Origin: Takakia lepidozioides
Lineage: Eukaryota; Streptophyta; Takakiopsida; Takakiales; Takakiaceae
Assembly (NCBI GenBank): GCA_030704615.1
Contig: CM060732.1
Location: forward strand, 57,023,053 to 57,087,052
Length of the DNA: 64,000 bases
Direction: 5' to 3'
The notes beneath the pieces are model-generated. The model saw nothing but the letters and a program-made list of their open reading frames with translations, made no database searches and had not been told where the DNA came from. Of this stretch, positions 1 through 11,343 are shown in pieces (the first letter of the stretch is position 1; each line of letters opens with the position of its first letter). The translations under genes and the position numbers were made by a program.

Positions 1-365
1 TATCTGGCACTCACAGATACGAGCTTCTATTTCTTGAGTGATAAAGAAGAAGAATACAAGCACAAGCTCATGCGAGCTCACAAAGCTGAAGCATAAACTC
101 ATGCATATATAGCCTCATCACTCAAATACAAGTCAAGCCAAGTGCACCCCACGCCATGGGGAATCCACACTATAGCGCCATAGCTAGGCGCGGTGAGGCT
201 CAACTCGAGAAAGATGAGCCTCCCGCGCTTGCCGTGAAGATAACCACTCCAGGGCCTACATCTGCCTTGACCCCTGGATTGACACTTGGGCCAATCCCAA
301 ATATCAATATGTAAAAGCTAGCTATTTCCTAGCTAGTTTCACACTAGTGGTAAAATAACTTGACA
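1..365 (-). repeat. LTR-like fragment, cut by the window edge
   Basis: Read on the minus strand, this begins TGTCAAG at 365 and shares blocks with the A repeats near 34 kb and 52 kb: the CTTGGCTTGACTT block, and GAGGCTCATCTT followed by an AGTTGAGCCTC-like stretch. It lacks the 85-bp B block those elements carry upstream of the A repeat. No coding part is visible because the window starts inside it. It is most likely a terminal repeat of a related LTR element. A solo LTR or the edge of an element lying to the left are both possible. Confidence 0.5.
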
Positions 366-455
366 TCCATTTTCTCTCATGATCAGAAACCTTTGCTACC
401 AAGTATAAGAGATACTTCTGCTAGAGAGGCCATACCAGAAGGACAGAATGCAGAG

Positions 456-998
456 CTACACCACATGACAATGTCGGATAATTATGACTGTTTGGATTGT
501 TCTACATGTGCCTCTGTTCCGAACTAAACCCTTACTTTCTTCAAAGTACTGTATCTTGTAGTTACATTGAAGATTTTTCCATCTTTCAAGGATAGCTACA
601 TGATCATTTGCATCTATAGGACGTCTATGACTAGGTGGTCGAATATTGGGATCAACTTCACGAATACTTTCGAACGTTGGAAAAACATTAGCCTCTAGAC
701 ACTCAATCATGAGACTTCTACTTTCAAATGTAAATTGAACAAATTTTGGAAAATTCTCTATCTTTATATTCCCAAAAATACGTAGAGAAAGATCGTCATC
801 AATGGCACATGGTTCCATATAATTGTCAATATTGAAAAATCCACATGGCTCTTCGTGTTCGTCAAATTTGGATTCGGTTTTTTGTCTGCAGTCCACCGCC
901 AATATCCAACTCAAGATCCAAAAGCTGAAAATATGCTTTATCAAAAAGGAGATGTGAATGACGCTGACCATGTATAGGTGTACTTTCAAAAGTCTCAT
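456..998 (-). CDS. Unrecognised 180-residue ORF
   Basis: A 543-bp open frame in otherwise AT-rich, stop-rich sequence. The predicted protein has a hydrophobic N-terminal stretch, then a polar, charged body with acidic patches around residues 45-75 and no family motif that I recognise. The length makes chance less likely but does not exclude it. It has no obvious neighbour or promoter. It could be a gene fragment carried by a transposon or a spurious ORF. Confidence 0.25.
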   Translation of the reverse strand: MRLLKVHLYMVSVIHISFLIKHIFSFWILSWILAVDCRQKTESKFDEHEEPCGFFNIDNYMEPCAIDDDLSLRIFGNIKIENFPKFVQFTFESRSLMIECLEANVFPTFESIREVDPNIRPPSHRRPIDANDHVAILERWKNLQCNYKIQYFEESKGLVRNRGTCRTIQTVIIIRHCHVV

Positions 999-3900
999 CC
1001 AATCTTGCGGTGTAATTTCAGTTCATTCTCAAAGTCGGAGAGATAAATGAATGCATCGTTTGAAAGATCGTCGTCATCTTCCATCTTGACTCCATAAACC
1101 CTACATCCTAAACCCTACATTCATTTACAAAAGTAGTGTATGATGAGATAATAAAGGCCTGACAATACAAATGCCTAAGAGAAAATTGTAATATATCTAT
1201 GTATCTCAAATGCAAAGAAGAAAGCAAAATGATGGTTGTAGCTATGAGACTAAGCTATGAGACTAGAGTGACATATAATATTCACATCACAAATGTTTGG
1301 AAGATGCAAAGAATAGTACACAAATTTCAATGGAAATGACGGTTATTCAGAAGACTACACAAACGAGGTAAAAGTATATCCAAAACAAAAGTAGGGTTTT
1401 AGTTTCGTAATAGAATAACATCTAGCATTGAGATGACAAGTACTTAAAATAGAAAAGCAAAACAAAATGAACCAACAAGAGCCCATATGTGATTAGGTTA
1501 CACATGTATGAACTTCATCCACATCAAATGTATGGATGACAATATTTAGGAAAAGATTGTAATATCACGTATTTTTTTAAAATATTTCCATGTTTTTTTT
1601 CATTATATTTCCATATAATATATGAAAAGTAGACCATGAAGATAAAAGAAATAAGATGGTTTTCCATATTAAATTGGGATTTTACATAAATTATTACTAT
1701 TTTCCATTTTTATATAAAATATATAATTTTATATGTGCATAGTTCTATTTTTCCGAAAAAATATTTGATTTATTTCTGATTTTTCGTACTTCTGTTTTTT
1801 CATTGAACATGTGAATTAAAGCATGTTAAAGCTGTCATATACTCTAATCATTAGTGTATGGCAAAACTAGTGGGTTGTGATAATGGTGGTTGCAGCCACC
1901 ATCTACTAAGTTGATAATGCGCGCATCAAAATTCCATGGTCTAGCAGAGTTAAAAGGCCACAAAAGACCATAAACGCCTTGAGAATCAGTAGAGAAACCG
2001 AAGCCTGAGGCCACGTCAGCTATCCCGGGTAAGATGAGGAAAAAAACGACAGAACTGACTAGGGGAGCATCCTTTCCCTATGGGGTGGACCCGATATTAG
2101 GAGCTAAGAGAAGGAGAGGGGAGAGTGAGTTGGAGACTCCAAGACAACTTATTATCTGGTCCAAGGAAAAGAAGAAGTTGTCACCTCAAATGTGTGAAAC
2201 AGCAACAACACATAGTGTGCCCATCAAACAGAGAGTGGGGAGATGCTAGATTGTGAACCTAGAAACGTGAGCATGTGAGCCCGTGACCCTAGCATGGGCT
2301 TATGTAAGCCCATGATTATGTTTGTTTGTGAGCCTATTACTACAGGAGACAGACCTATCAACGCGAGATTTTTGTCCACCTCCATCATTTGTGTCAAAAT
2401 CGTCTAGACTTTACAAAGCCTTGATCTTACAACAGGTTTTATTCATTTTCACAATACAAGCTTCAGGTTCAGCTCCATTGGAGCTCCTCGGATTCGATCC
2501 TTGACGATCGCAATTCCAATTCCACATTTATATTTGATGCAGCCTATGAAAATCGGGACCGCAAACGCCGACGGTTCCGATTATCCCATTCAATTTTCAA
2601 ACATTTGGAGCAATTTGTAAATATTAATTGGGGACCTCTTGATTTGTTCAAAATATTATTTAAAATTATGTTGGCGAGCATTTGTTTTACAAAAACTAGG
2701 ATAGCCTGTGCCGTTGGCCCAAGTGTCAAGTGTCATCTAAGCTCAAGTGCACTCTCCTATGTATGCAAGTGCGTCTCCTATATTGAGGCCCAAGTGCGAC
2801 CTCTAGGGTAGCCTCTGCTGTTGGCCCAAAGGTCCAATGTCATCTAAGTCCAAATGCATTTTTTTTCCACAGAGCATACAACCAGATTTGAACTGGAGAC
2901 ATTTCCTTTGATATCTCTCCTCTCGAGGCTCCAACCATTGTCCCAGGAATTCCCACTTTGCTATTTTTTCGGGAATTTCTAGGCTCCAGCGACCCAAAGT
3001 ACTTGAAATTCCACATCTCCCACACCGCCGGTCCAAAATCATGAGACCAAGCCCATGCACCCCTCCTTGTCGAGGGCTTTCCAACGGTACTAAGCACTAG
3101 GGCTGGGCCCGCGGTTGAGGACATCTCAAATCTACAAAACAAACAAACAAAACAAAACAAACATCTCGATTCATATATTGATCTTAAAATATTTATTTTG
3201 AGTAATGTTTTCACTGGCTACTTACGAGTTTTCAAGATTAACTACGTAAAATATATATATATTTTTATAAAAAAAACACTATACGGAGTAAAAATCAGTT
3301 TTTAAAGTGACGTGACTTCCGACGTGACGCTGACATGTTCACGCCATGTCACGTCTTTTTGTGCAACTATATCCCACGGTATGACAGAAATTTTGTTTTA
3401 GGCCATCATCATCCCCAATGTGCTCAATGATCCATTTACAGGCCCAAGTATGGTCTTTAACCAAGAAAGAAAATCAAAATACCATGCTAAGCCACTCTTT
3501 ATGTCTAACTCTCGATTGGCTTCATATTGAGAGATAATACTTCTTGCGAATCAGACATATGGGCAATCGACTCATTCCATATGTCCGGCGGGATCATCCA
3601 ACTGACTCCATCCGAGAGTGAGTAAATGCAGTAATAAGGGACAAATGGTAACTGCAAAGAGCTCCCAGGACTTGTGTGTTGGTAGATAGAGTTCATATGT
3701 TTGCTTGTTGAGCTCAGAATGATATAGAGACCATATGGGGGAGAAACAAAATGGACAAGGGGCGTCAATGCCTATCAGAATTAGCACTCACTCATAAGCT
3801 TGGGAAAGACACCCAACTTGTCTACGAGTGCTCCGCCGTGAATTACAAGGGATGAGAGAATGGGGAGAAAGCGTTAGGACTTGATAGTTGAAAGATAGGG

Positions 3901-4233
3901 AAGGGATGAATTCCATAATGGCATGCAGAGTAATAGGACTTGAAGCCGAGGCGGCTAGCATGCATACTACAGTGCGAGCTGGCTTCGTACCACCATTGCG
4001 AGATGAGGATCCAAGGCAAAATGCGTCTAAGTCCCAATCCCACAGAGAGCGGAAATCATTGCGCCCCTCCACCTTGCAGCTTTTTAGTTACATTTGCTTC
4101 TGAGAGAGAAACACTCGGTAGACTTTATTGTTTCTTTAGCCACTGCTCTCATAGATGAGGCCTCATACAAATTAACGTCTTGCTCGAGCAAAGACCATTT
4201 AGGCATCCATGATTTGGACCCAGAATCACCTAG

Positions 4234-4289
<56 letters not shown>

Positions 4290-5085
4290 CCTCCCCAAGG
4301 AAACGTAAATTATGGTGTCTCTTTACCCCAAAGGGTTGTTGTCTTCCAACAGGAAGGTAGACATCTTTGTGACACCAATTGGTGGATTGAATCCACAACC
4401 ACTTCTGAGGTGGTATGGGGGATTGGTACTACGTGAGCACAAAAAAATCGCCACGTGAGCAGGATCCACGGTTATAGGGTGATATATATGTCAGCAGAAA
4501 TACATATAGTAGATGGACATAGGGTCTCTCTCTGTTAATAGGGTCTCCATGGTGTCTAAATATAATTTTAAATATATAGAAGAAGCTTGAAAAGGAGAAA
4601 CCTTTAGAAAAAACCAAAAACCAAAACCAAACCCCAATTTCGCTGGCTGGCCAAGCCTAAGTTTCGCTGGTGAAAATACAAGTTTCGTTGGTAAAAACTG
4701 TTTGCGTTTCGTTGGCTAAACCTATTTTTTGGGTGGTTCTTGGGGATGTTCTACACACAATGTTACCAAATGCCACATTGTTTACGTGCGCTGATCTTTA
4801 AGTTTGGGCAAATATATTTGTGGGTTTTTGTGCTCACGCGAGTTAAGCTTTGGACGATTGATTTCATGATTTTTTTCGCGTGAGCACGGTTTTCAGATAA
4901 TTTCGTATTTCTTATCGCGTGAGCGCATTTTGGTTTCGCAATTGCATATTCTCCAAAATTATTAGCTCACAACATGCTCACATGCTACCCAACCTCGGTG
5001 GTATGGGCCCATTACCTCCTAGCTACAACTTGGTTGTCCCTAGGTGATAAATCTTGCTTGGGTTCCTCCCAAAACTAAGTTAGAT
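999..5085. other. Intergenic, no gene recognised
   Basis: AT-rich around 1,560-1,800. Around 2,696-2,866 two imperfect copies of a short motif (GTTGGCCCAA ... TGTCATCTAAG) lie about 110 bp apart. Open frames here are short, lack domain similarity and overlap on both strands. The segment 4,640-4,720 contains several short GTTTCG(C/T)TGG repeats. I see nothing that supports a gene. Confidence 0.5.
4237..4287. repeat. (TA)n microsatellite
   Basis: About 51 bp of uninterrupted AT dinucleotides. It creates an artificial Tyr-Ile repeat in the overlapping frames, which are therefore not genes. Confidence 0.95.
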
Positions 5086-5098
5086 TCTCACTTGTTGG

Positions 5099-5368
5099 CC
5101 CTGCCCGACAGGGTAGGGACTACACATCGAGTTGGCCCAAGTGACCTTAACCTTATATCATGGGTTTTTCCCATGAGACTTAATGGGAACATGAAAGTTT
5201 TTAGTTCCCAGGTAGGCACATGTTACACACATTTCTTTATTGACCCTGCCAGACAGGGTAGGGAGTAGGGACTGCGCATCAAGTTCAACAAAATGCCCTT
5301 AACCTTATCCCATGAGACTTAATGGGAACATGAAAGTTTTTAGTTCCCAGTTGGGCACATGTTACACT
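5099..5368. repeat. Two direct copies of a ~127-bp repeat
   Basis: The copies at 5,099-5,228 and 5,244-5,368 both start near CCTGCC(C/A)GACAGGGTAGG and end with TTAGTTCCCAG...GGGCACATGTTACAC. The first CCTG(C)CCGACAGGG can fold as a small hairpin. No coding function is seen. It may be part of an unidentified non-autonomous element. Confidence 0.8.
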
Positions 5369-5785
5369 TCATATCAATAAAACAATGGCAGGGCCTCCGT
5401 GTATCTCACACCTTGTTTTTTTCCTGATCACACATTTTGGCGCACATGGATGAATAAGATCCCTATTGGGTCCTTGATTCTGTTTCCAGCTGTGAAAGCG
5501 CCATGGGCCAGTTAATCTGTCCGCCACCTTTGTGCTCTGCACCTGAAAATGTGTTTTGTCATACTTGTAAAACGGATGAAAGAGTGATTTGAGGGTTGAC
5601 CAAATTACGTCACTTCAATCTCGAATCCTGTAAAAGTTACCTCCCGTCGAGGACCGAGTCTTTCACTTACGTAAGTAAAGGGATGGTTATTTTGTCGGTG
5701 CACGTCAATTGGTCAAATGCTTCTTTACGATAGGAAGAATATCTCAAGTAATCTATACAGTGCAAATCAAAGAATGCATTTTCAA

Positions 5786-5811
5786 ATATATATATATATA
5801 TATATATATAA
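5786..5811. repeat. Short (AT)n microsatellite
   Basis: About 26 bp of AT dinucleotides, followed by AATTTCAAATATATG. Confidence 0.9.
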
Positions 5812-6637
5812 TTTCAAATATATGATTCCTGAAGAAATTCCTCAATCATTAGATAGAGAATTGCTTAGAAGTATCTTATTAGTAGATATGTTTTTGTTAT
5901 TATTATTTTTTTCAATAAAGGAAACCTGGGAGCGACAGCCCCAATTCAGGCCCTTGAGGAGGGGGAAAAATTAACCCCCTTTGTTATTATTGTTATTAAT
6001 ATTTTTGCTTTGATTTTGTGGACGGTGGTATAGTAAGGACCCTGAAAATTTAGGGTTCCCCCATGGTTTGAGGAAAGGGGCCCGGTGCCGCTACTTTGTC
6101 CAAATGGCAGGTGTCTGAGTGTAAGTGGAGATCACCAACCCCAACCCCATTTGCAGCTGTCGCTTTGCACAGCACAACTGGCACCCAGCTAATACTTTCT
6201 CCAACTCCATAATACCTGGCGCTTGACCCCAAATTTAAACTCCAATTGGATTGCTAAAATGGGGGCTAACAACAATAATTGGGCCAGCGCGCACCCTGCC
6301 TAAATTGGGTGTAGCGACACAGTTGACTCGGTAAAGAGAGGGGCCTAAATAATACTCCCTGCTTCATCGCTTCAACCAAACCCTAACTCCCTGCAATACA
6401 ACTTTCCAAGGATAATTGGACGAAAAGTAGATGAGTGCAGCAACATAACGGCTTTTCTGTTGACGGGTGTGGGTGGCCGGCGCTCATGGTGGCCGTTACG
6501 GGCGGCCACGCGCCCTGTGACCGTGTCCGGCGGCAATGGTTGCACTGGCAGTAGGCGGTGGAGGCTGTCTCTACTGCTGTGCAGGTTGGGGTCTGAACTG
6601 GCACGCGGCGGAGATGCGCTGTGGACGCGTGTCGGGA

Positions 6638-6735
6638 ACGCCAGTCGGGCGATCCGTGTGAGTGTGACGGTGGTGCTTTGGGAAGGTTTTCACGGACGCT
6701 GCCCGAAGATAAAGAAGAGACAAAACAACCAAAAC
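6638..6735 (+). repeat. Flank duplicate, left copy
   Basis: Nearly identical to 15,354-15,462 on the other side of the dUTPase gypsy element, sharing CGGGCGATCCGTGTGAGTG through GAAGATAA and GAAGAGACAAAACAA. The right copy has an extra block centred on a perfect hairpin. The two copies lie outside the LTRs, so they are not part of the element. Confidence 0.85.
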
Positions 6736-6801
6736 TAGATCTATTAAACATTTTGTTTTGTTTTTTGTTTTTTTTTTCAAAAGGGAAACACCTGGGACCG
6801 A

Positions 6802-7294
6802 TGTAATGGCCAGATTCCCTCCCCTCGCTTTTTCAACATTTGGAGAATGAACTATGAAAAGTATGGATGATGGCCGTTGGGGAAAGTATGGATGAACCCC
6901 ACTGACAGTCCTATTTATAAACAGGAAGAGTCTTATGCTAACAGCTACTTTATCTCTAAGCTAGAAGAGGTGGCATCCCAGCTGGATGGGCACCTGGCTG
7001 AAATCCAAGCAGCCAATCAGGACTGGACATTCTGTTAAGATAAGATCATAGACCCTCGTTTATAAAAAGGATCAGCACGGTGTTTAGGGTGGCTGATGTT
7101 CATTGGAAAAGTGTGCTATCTGTGTACGGTATGATGGATGTGTGAATGCTTGGATGAGTCATAATCGTAAGGAGGGCATCCCAAGCCTCTGCACAATATC
7201 CCTTCTTCCTCGCACGCTAGTTCTGCCGAGCTAACATCCCCCTGCTTAGCATGAACTGGTAGAGGAGGGGAATAACCCCGGTAATGCAGAATCT
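6802..7294 (+). repeat. 5' LTR of dUTPase-bearing gypsy element
   Basis: It aligns to 14,632-15,085 with few differences, apart from about 39 bp (around 7,000) missing from the 3' copy. A TATAAAAA box lies at 7,061-7,068 and is kept in the other LTR. Immediately after the LTR comes TGGTGGAGACGGGG, a plausible primer-binding site because it begins with TGG, the complement of a tRNA CCA end. The specific tRNA was not identified. Confidence 0.9.
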
Positions 7295-7463
7295 TGGTGG
7301 AGACGGGGGGCAAGATTGCGCTCATCATCACCTGCACATTCCCTCGTACGTCAGGTAGAAGTACGCTGACACCGTTACCATGGCGGCGCTCCACTGTTTG
7401 CACCTGTGTTTTTGCTCGTCTCTTGCTATCATTGTGTTTGCTCGTGTTCGTGTAGCTTGTAGC

Positions 7464-8050
7464 AATGGCTTCCTCATCGTATCCTCAAACTGAAGAAGAA
7501 GCGTACAGGGAAACCCCTGCTGGTCACTTTGAGTCCATTTTCGCCAGCATTGATCGTGCCTCCGTTGATCCCAGTTGAGGTTGATTATCCGCCGCTTGGA
7601 GCTCCGATTGAACGCCCCGAGCTGGTTCTGGACACACCATCTGACCACTGGGTGGCTCACTTTGAATTGACGGCCACGTTGGAGGGCCTCAAACCTACAA
7701 CTACACCTGAGGAAGAAGCAGAACAACGCCGCAAGTGTATCCAGGCGTTTGAAGGAGCACGAGCTGCCATGGCTCTGCAGCGACTCTTTGCTGCAGAATT
7801 AGTGCGCAAGCTTCCTTTGGGTGTGGCCAAGGATCGTTTGTTGAAAGGTTGGCGGCTATTGTGGGCTGAGCTGGGCATTCCCCAATTCACTGTTGCTGTA
7901 GAGGTATCGGGTGAGTGTGACAGTTTTCTCCCGCCCCATCTGCCAAGTCCGCATCGTTTGTGGGAGCTGGTGAAGGGTGGTAGCTCTTTGGTGTTGGCCA
8001 ATTTGAGGCCTACCTTGCAACCAAACCACAATGTGGACTTCATGCATTAA
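7464..8050 (+). pseudogene. gag, N-terminal part (broken)
   Basis: An ATG at 7,464 opens a frame that stops near 7,575. The sequence continues in another frame from 7,529 to 8,050 as an alpha-helical, Glu/Ala/Leu-rich gag-like region. At about 8,050 the coding sequence is lost in a minisatellite, and gag resumes near 8,985. The break is therefore an early frameshift plus an inserted or expanded repeat tract. Confidence 0.7.
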
Positions 8051-8365
8051 AAAAAAAATGGAAAAAAAAAATGTTGCATTCGCTTTTTATTGTAGAACTC
8101 TCTATCTCCATGACAGGTGAACTCGCCATGGCCCATTGAACGAATTTCGTTTCATCTCATATTACTCAGGGATATGTGAGACGGTATATTGAAGACGCCA
8201 CTTTGGAGGACAAATGAGGCGCGAAATCGTGGTTTAGTATCCAAATGACTTTTGATTGCTACCAAAGTTTGCATGCACATTGCATATGTTGTCGTCAAGC
8301 CAGTGGCTCAAGAATAGAGCAAAAAACAAATCATGAGCAGGCGAAACGCAGCCCAACAGGTCAAA

Positions 8366-9013
8366 AAGTCATACGAGATGAAACGAAATTCATTCGATTG
8401 GACAACGGATGGTTGGCCATCTGATTGATTTTTGTTTCTTTCAAACTTTGCCAGTATGTTCGATACGTCGTCTCACAGGGCCTGTACGAGTATGACATCA
8501 ATCGAAATTCGTTCAATGGCCCAACGGACGGTTGCCCATCCAAATGAGTTTGGTTTGCTTTCAAATTTTGCCAGTATGTTCAACATACCATAAGACGGGT
8601 CCCAGTGTAATATGAGATGAAACAAAATTTGTTTGATGGGCCAACGGATGAATGCCCATCCAAATGATTTCCGTTTGCTTTGAAACTTCAGCAGTGTCTT
8701 CAGTATACCATCTCACAGGTCTATGAGTAATATAAGATTAAACGAATTTCGTTCAATGGGCCAACGGCTGAACATATGGTTGCCCATCCAAATGATTTTG
8801 ATTCGCTTTCAGACTTGCCTGCTCAATGTACCATCTAAGATGTCCCAAAGTAATATGAGATGAAACAAAATTCGTCCAATATGCCAACGGAGGGTTGTCC
8901 ATCCAAATGATTTTCGTTCGTTTTGAAACTTGGCAAGTATGTCCAATGAACCATCTGACAGGTCCCAGAGTAGTGTGAGATCAATTGAAATTTGTTCAAT
9001 GGGCCAAGGAGTT
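8366..9013 (+). repeat. ~120-bp minisatellite array inside gag
   Basis: Five full diverged units and a partial sixth, each about 120 bp, start near 8,370, 8,490, 8,610, 8,730, 8,853 and 8,973. Each contains ATATGAGATGAAACGAAATT, a GGGCCAACGG block, CCCATCCAAATGATTT, and a CCATCTCACAGGTCCC-like end. A partial unit lies in inverted orientation at about 8,125-8,200. The array separates the two halves of gag. Confidence 0.9.
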
Positions 9014-10013
9014 CACGTGTCATCTGGGGATCCCTGTCTCTCGTTTCCCTCACACCGTCAATGACGTCTTGATCTTTCGTGTAGTTGTTTTTAGACAAGA
9101 GCACATAGGATACTACTTGCTTGGATTTTCTGTTGCTGACTATCCGGTGCACACTCTGCTGGCCAATGAGGTGGGTCAGGACATTGAGAACTTTCTCAAT
9201 TTCTTTGAAATGAATGTGAAGTTCAATGAATTGCCTGCTAACATGGTTACCAATTCATTTCGGTTTTGCCTTAAGGGAGAGGCCCGTGATTTGTTTGAGG
9301 CTAGCATCAAAGATCAAGGTGACTTGGGATGGGCAGTGGCCAAGCAATTGGCACTTAAGCTCTTCAGGGCCGACACTCCAATCAACTACACTATGCCCGA
9401 CAGACCATATCAGCCAGGTGAGAGCATTTGGAAGTACTACACTGACCTCGAGACGATAGTTGTCAAAGCTATACCTGTGCCTTCCGAGCGGACAGCCATC
9501 CTCAAAACTTATTTCATCACTGACTTGCCTACCTCTGATCAGGTATACCTGCAAAAACATCCCTATCGCAATGAGCATCATATGGTTGAAATGATGGATG
9601 AGCGGATGCGCTTGAAAAATGCCAAGTTGGGAAAGACAAACATTCATGTAACCCACTCAGCTGCCTTGAATGTTTGTGAGGGTTCTCATGGGGCTGTTGT
9701 GAACAAGGGTGGCTCTGCAAACTTGACTCCGCTCCTGTTTGACGAAGTCAAGACTCTGCAGCAAGAACTCCACACTCAGCTTCAGGCTATTCGCACTGAA
9801 GGAACCTGGCGCTCATCCCCTATTAAGGCCTTTGCTCCTGACTCTCATCGTGGTCACGCTCACACGGGCAAGGAGTATGAGGTAAAAGGTAAAAAGATTG
9901 CCTGTTTTATTTGTGGATCCCTTGAACATTGGACTAGGTTTTGCACCTACGTGGATCTTGTCCCAAGCTTGATAGATGAACACTTACGGCTCAAGAAAGA
10001 AAGGGGTAAGTAG
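8985..10013 (+). pseudogene. gag, C-terminal part with CCHC zinc knuckle
   Basis: A 342-codon open frame. The first residues are encoded by the last minisatellite unit, so the displayed start is not the ancestral one. The middle (about residues 65-200) resembles a retrotransposon gag/capsid domain. The C-terminus has a CX2CX4HX4C knuckle, CFICGSLEHWTRFC, around residue 310. It stops 23 bp before the next frame opens. Gag would package element RNA in cytoplasmic particles. Confidence 0.85.
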
Positions 10014-10036
10014 CCTTTAAACTCCCCAGATCGTTT

Positions 10037-10738
10037 GTGAAGGGGCCGGACGATCGTTCTCCTAAAAACCTTGTCAAAGGTGAGCCAGTGGTGTCAGTTA
10101 TGCTGTCCAATGACTTTAAATTGATCCATTGTGAGGCCAATAAGAAGTTTAGAAAGGAATGTGTTCATCCTCTAATGACTCAGTGTCACATTGGGCATCT
10201 TTCGTTTCCCTGCATTGTGGACACTGGCTGTACCATGTCTGCTGTTCCATTGAATGTTGTTCGCTTACTTGGCTTGAAGCTTACTCCAGCCACTGGTCTG
10301 CAGGTAACCATTGCAGATGGTACTCGCTATGAGCCACTTGGGTTGGTTACCATGCCTGTCAAAGTTAGTCGTACGTCTGTCACTCTCACTTGCATTGTTA
10401 CCATAGGGGAACAATTGCTTTTTGGTTTGGATTGGATGAGTGCTGTAGGTGCTCAGATTGATATTGCTGCCAACATCATGTGGCTTCGCAATGGCTCATC
10501 CTCGGCCCACAAAGTACATCTCAATTCTGCCTCTTTGCTAGTAGGATGTGCTACAACCCATCTTTCTCGCATGCAAACTCTGGCGGCTAAGACCAGGCAA
10601 CGTGCGGGTGAGCAATTCAACTGGACTAAGTATTCAACTTTGCCGAACGCCCTCCCAACGTCCTTCATCAGTGGCAAATTCTGCTACCAGGGCAAAAAGG
10701 TGGGCCTCCCATTGCCATACCTAGCAATAGTACCTTGA
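10037..10738 (+). pseudogene. Retropepsin-type aspartic protease
   Basis: The active-site motif is VDTGCTMSAVP, with the flap/second half around TIADGTRYEPLG and a LLFGLDWMS motif typical of Ty3/gypsy proteases. It would process the Gag-Pol polyprotein. The frame ends at 10,738, while the following domain lies in another frame. A shift near 10,695 separates them. Confidence 0.88.
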
Positions 10739-11292
10739 TACCTTGTGGAGAAGATTTTACCTACTCTCAGAAAATCGTGGCAACAGGCTTGACCTTCCTC
10801 AGCCCACAAGGTCATTACATTGAAGTGGAAGGCTGGCAGCGCCTTATGCTTACCAAACATTGTCTGGTGGAATCTGGCATTTTAGACAGAGGCTTTCGAG
10901 GAGAGCTTCGTCTCCTGGTTGCCAATCCTGAAAAGCTACCCATTCACATAAAGAAGGGTCAGGTTATTGCTCGCCTCACCTCTTCTCCTTTACATGCCAT
11001 TCACAATGTTCAGGCTACTTTGCACTTTACTGACATTGGCTTGCTTGATGATGATGTAGATCATCTGGTCATGCTAAGTCATTCTACCTCTGCACCCCCT
11101 GTAAGACCTCTCACCCCTGCTCAGTCTGCTCATTTGGATCTAGTGCTTCAGGAAGTGCGCATTGGAGCAGGTCTTACTGAAGAAGAAAAAGGTCAGTTGT
11201 ATTCTATTATTAGAGAAAACCTAGATGTTTTCAGTCAAGGCTCTCATGATTTAGGGCGCACCTCCATCTTGCAACATGACATTGTCCCATAA
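10735..11292 (+). pseudogene. dUTPase-like domain plus linker to RT
   Basis: The first 90 or so residues follow the trimeric dUTPase pattern. A segment ending in SPQGHYIEVEGW is followed by GILDRGFRGELRLLV (equivalent to motif 3, G-V/I-I/L-D-x2-Y/F-R-G-E), then KKGQVIARL (equivalent to motif 4). The motif 2 serine block (usually RSGLA) is not conserved, so activity is doubtful even in an intact copy. dUTPases hydrolyse dUTP and keep uracil out of cDNA, and some retroviruses carry one in Pol. The remaining 95 residues are a linker toward RT. The placement between protease and RT, in a different frame from the protease, is clear in the sequence. Confidence 0.78.
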
Positions 11293-11343
11293 GGAGCTCC
11301 CACCAAGCATGCCTATAGAGAGAGTGTCAAAGAATGAGGTATC

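Noticed and set aside
4084-4436. ORFs with long Tyr-Ile runs
   Set aside because: Produced by the (TA)n microsatellite at 4,237-4,287.
7116-7403. Minus-strand ORFs in the LTRs of the first gypsy element (also 14,908-15,342)
   Set aside because: The same frame appears in both LTRs because the LTRs are repeats, and there is no similarity to any protein.
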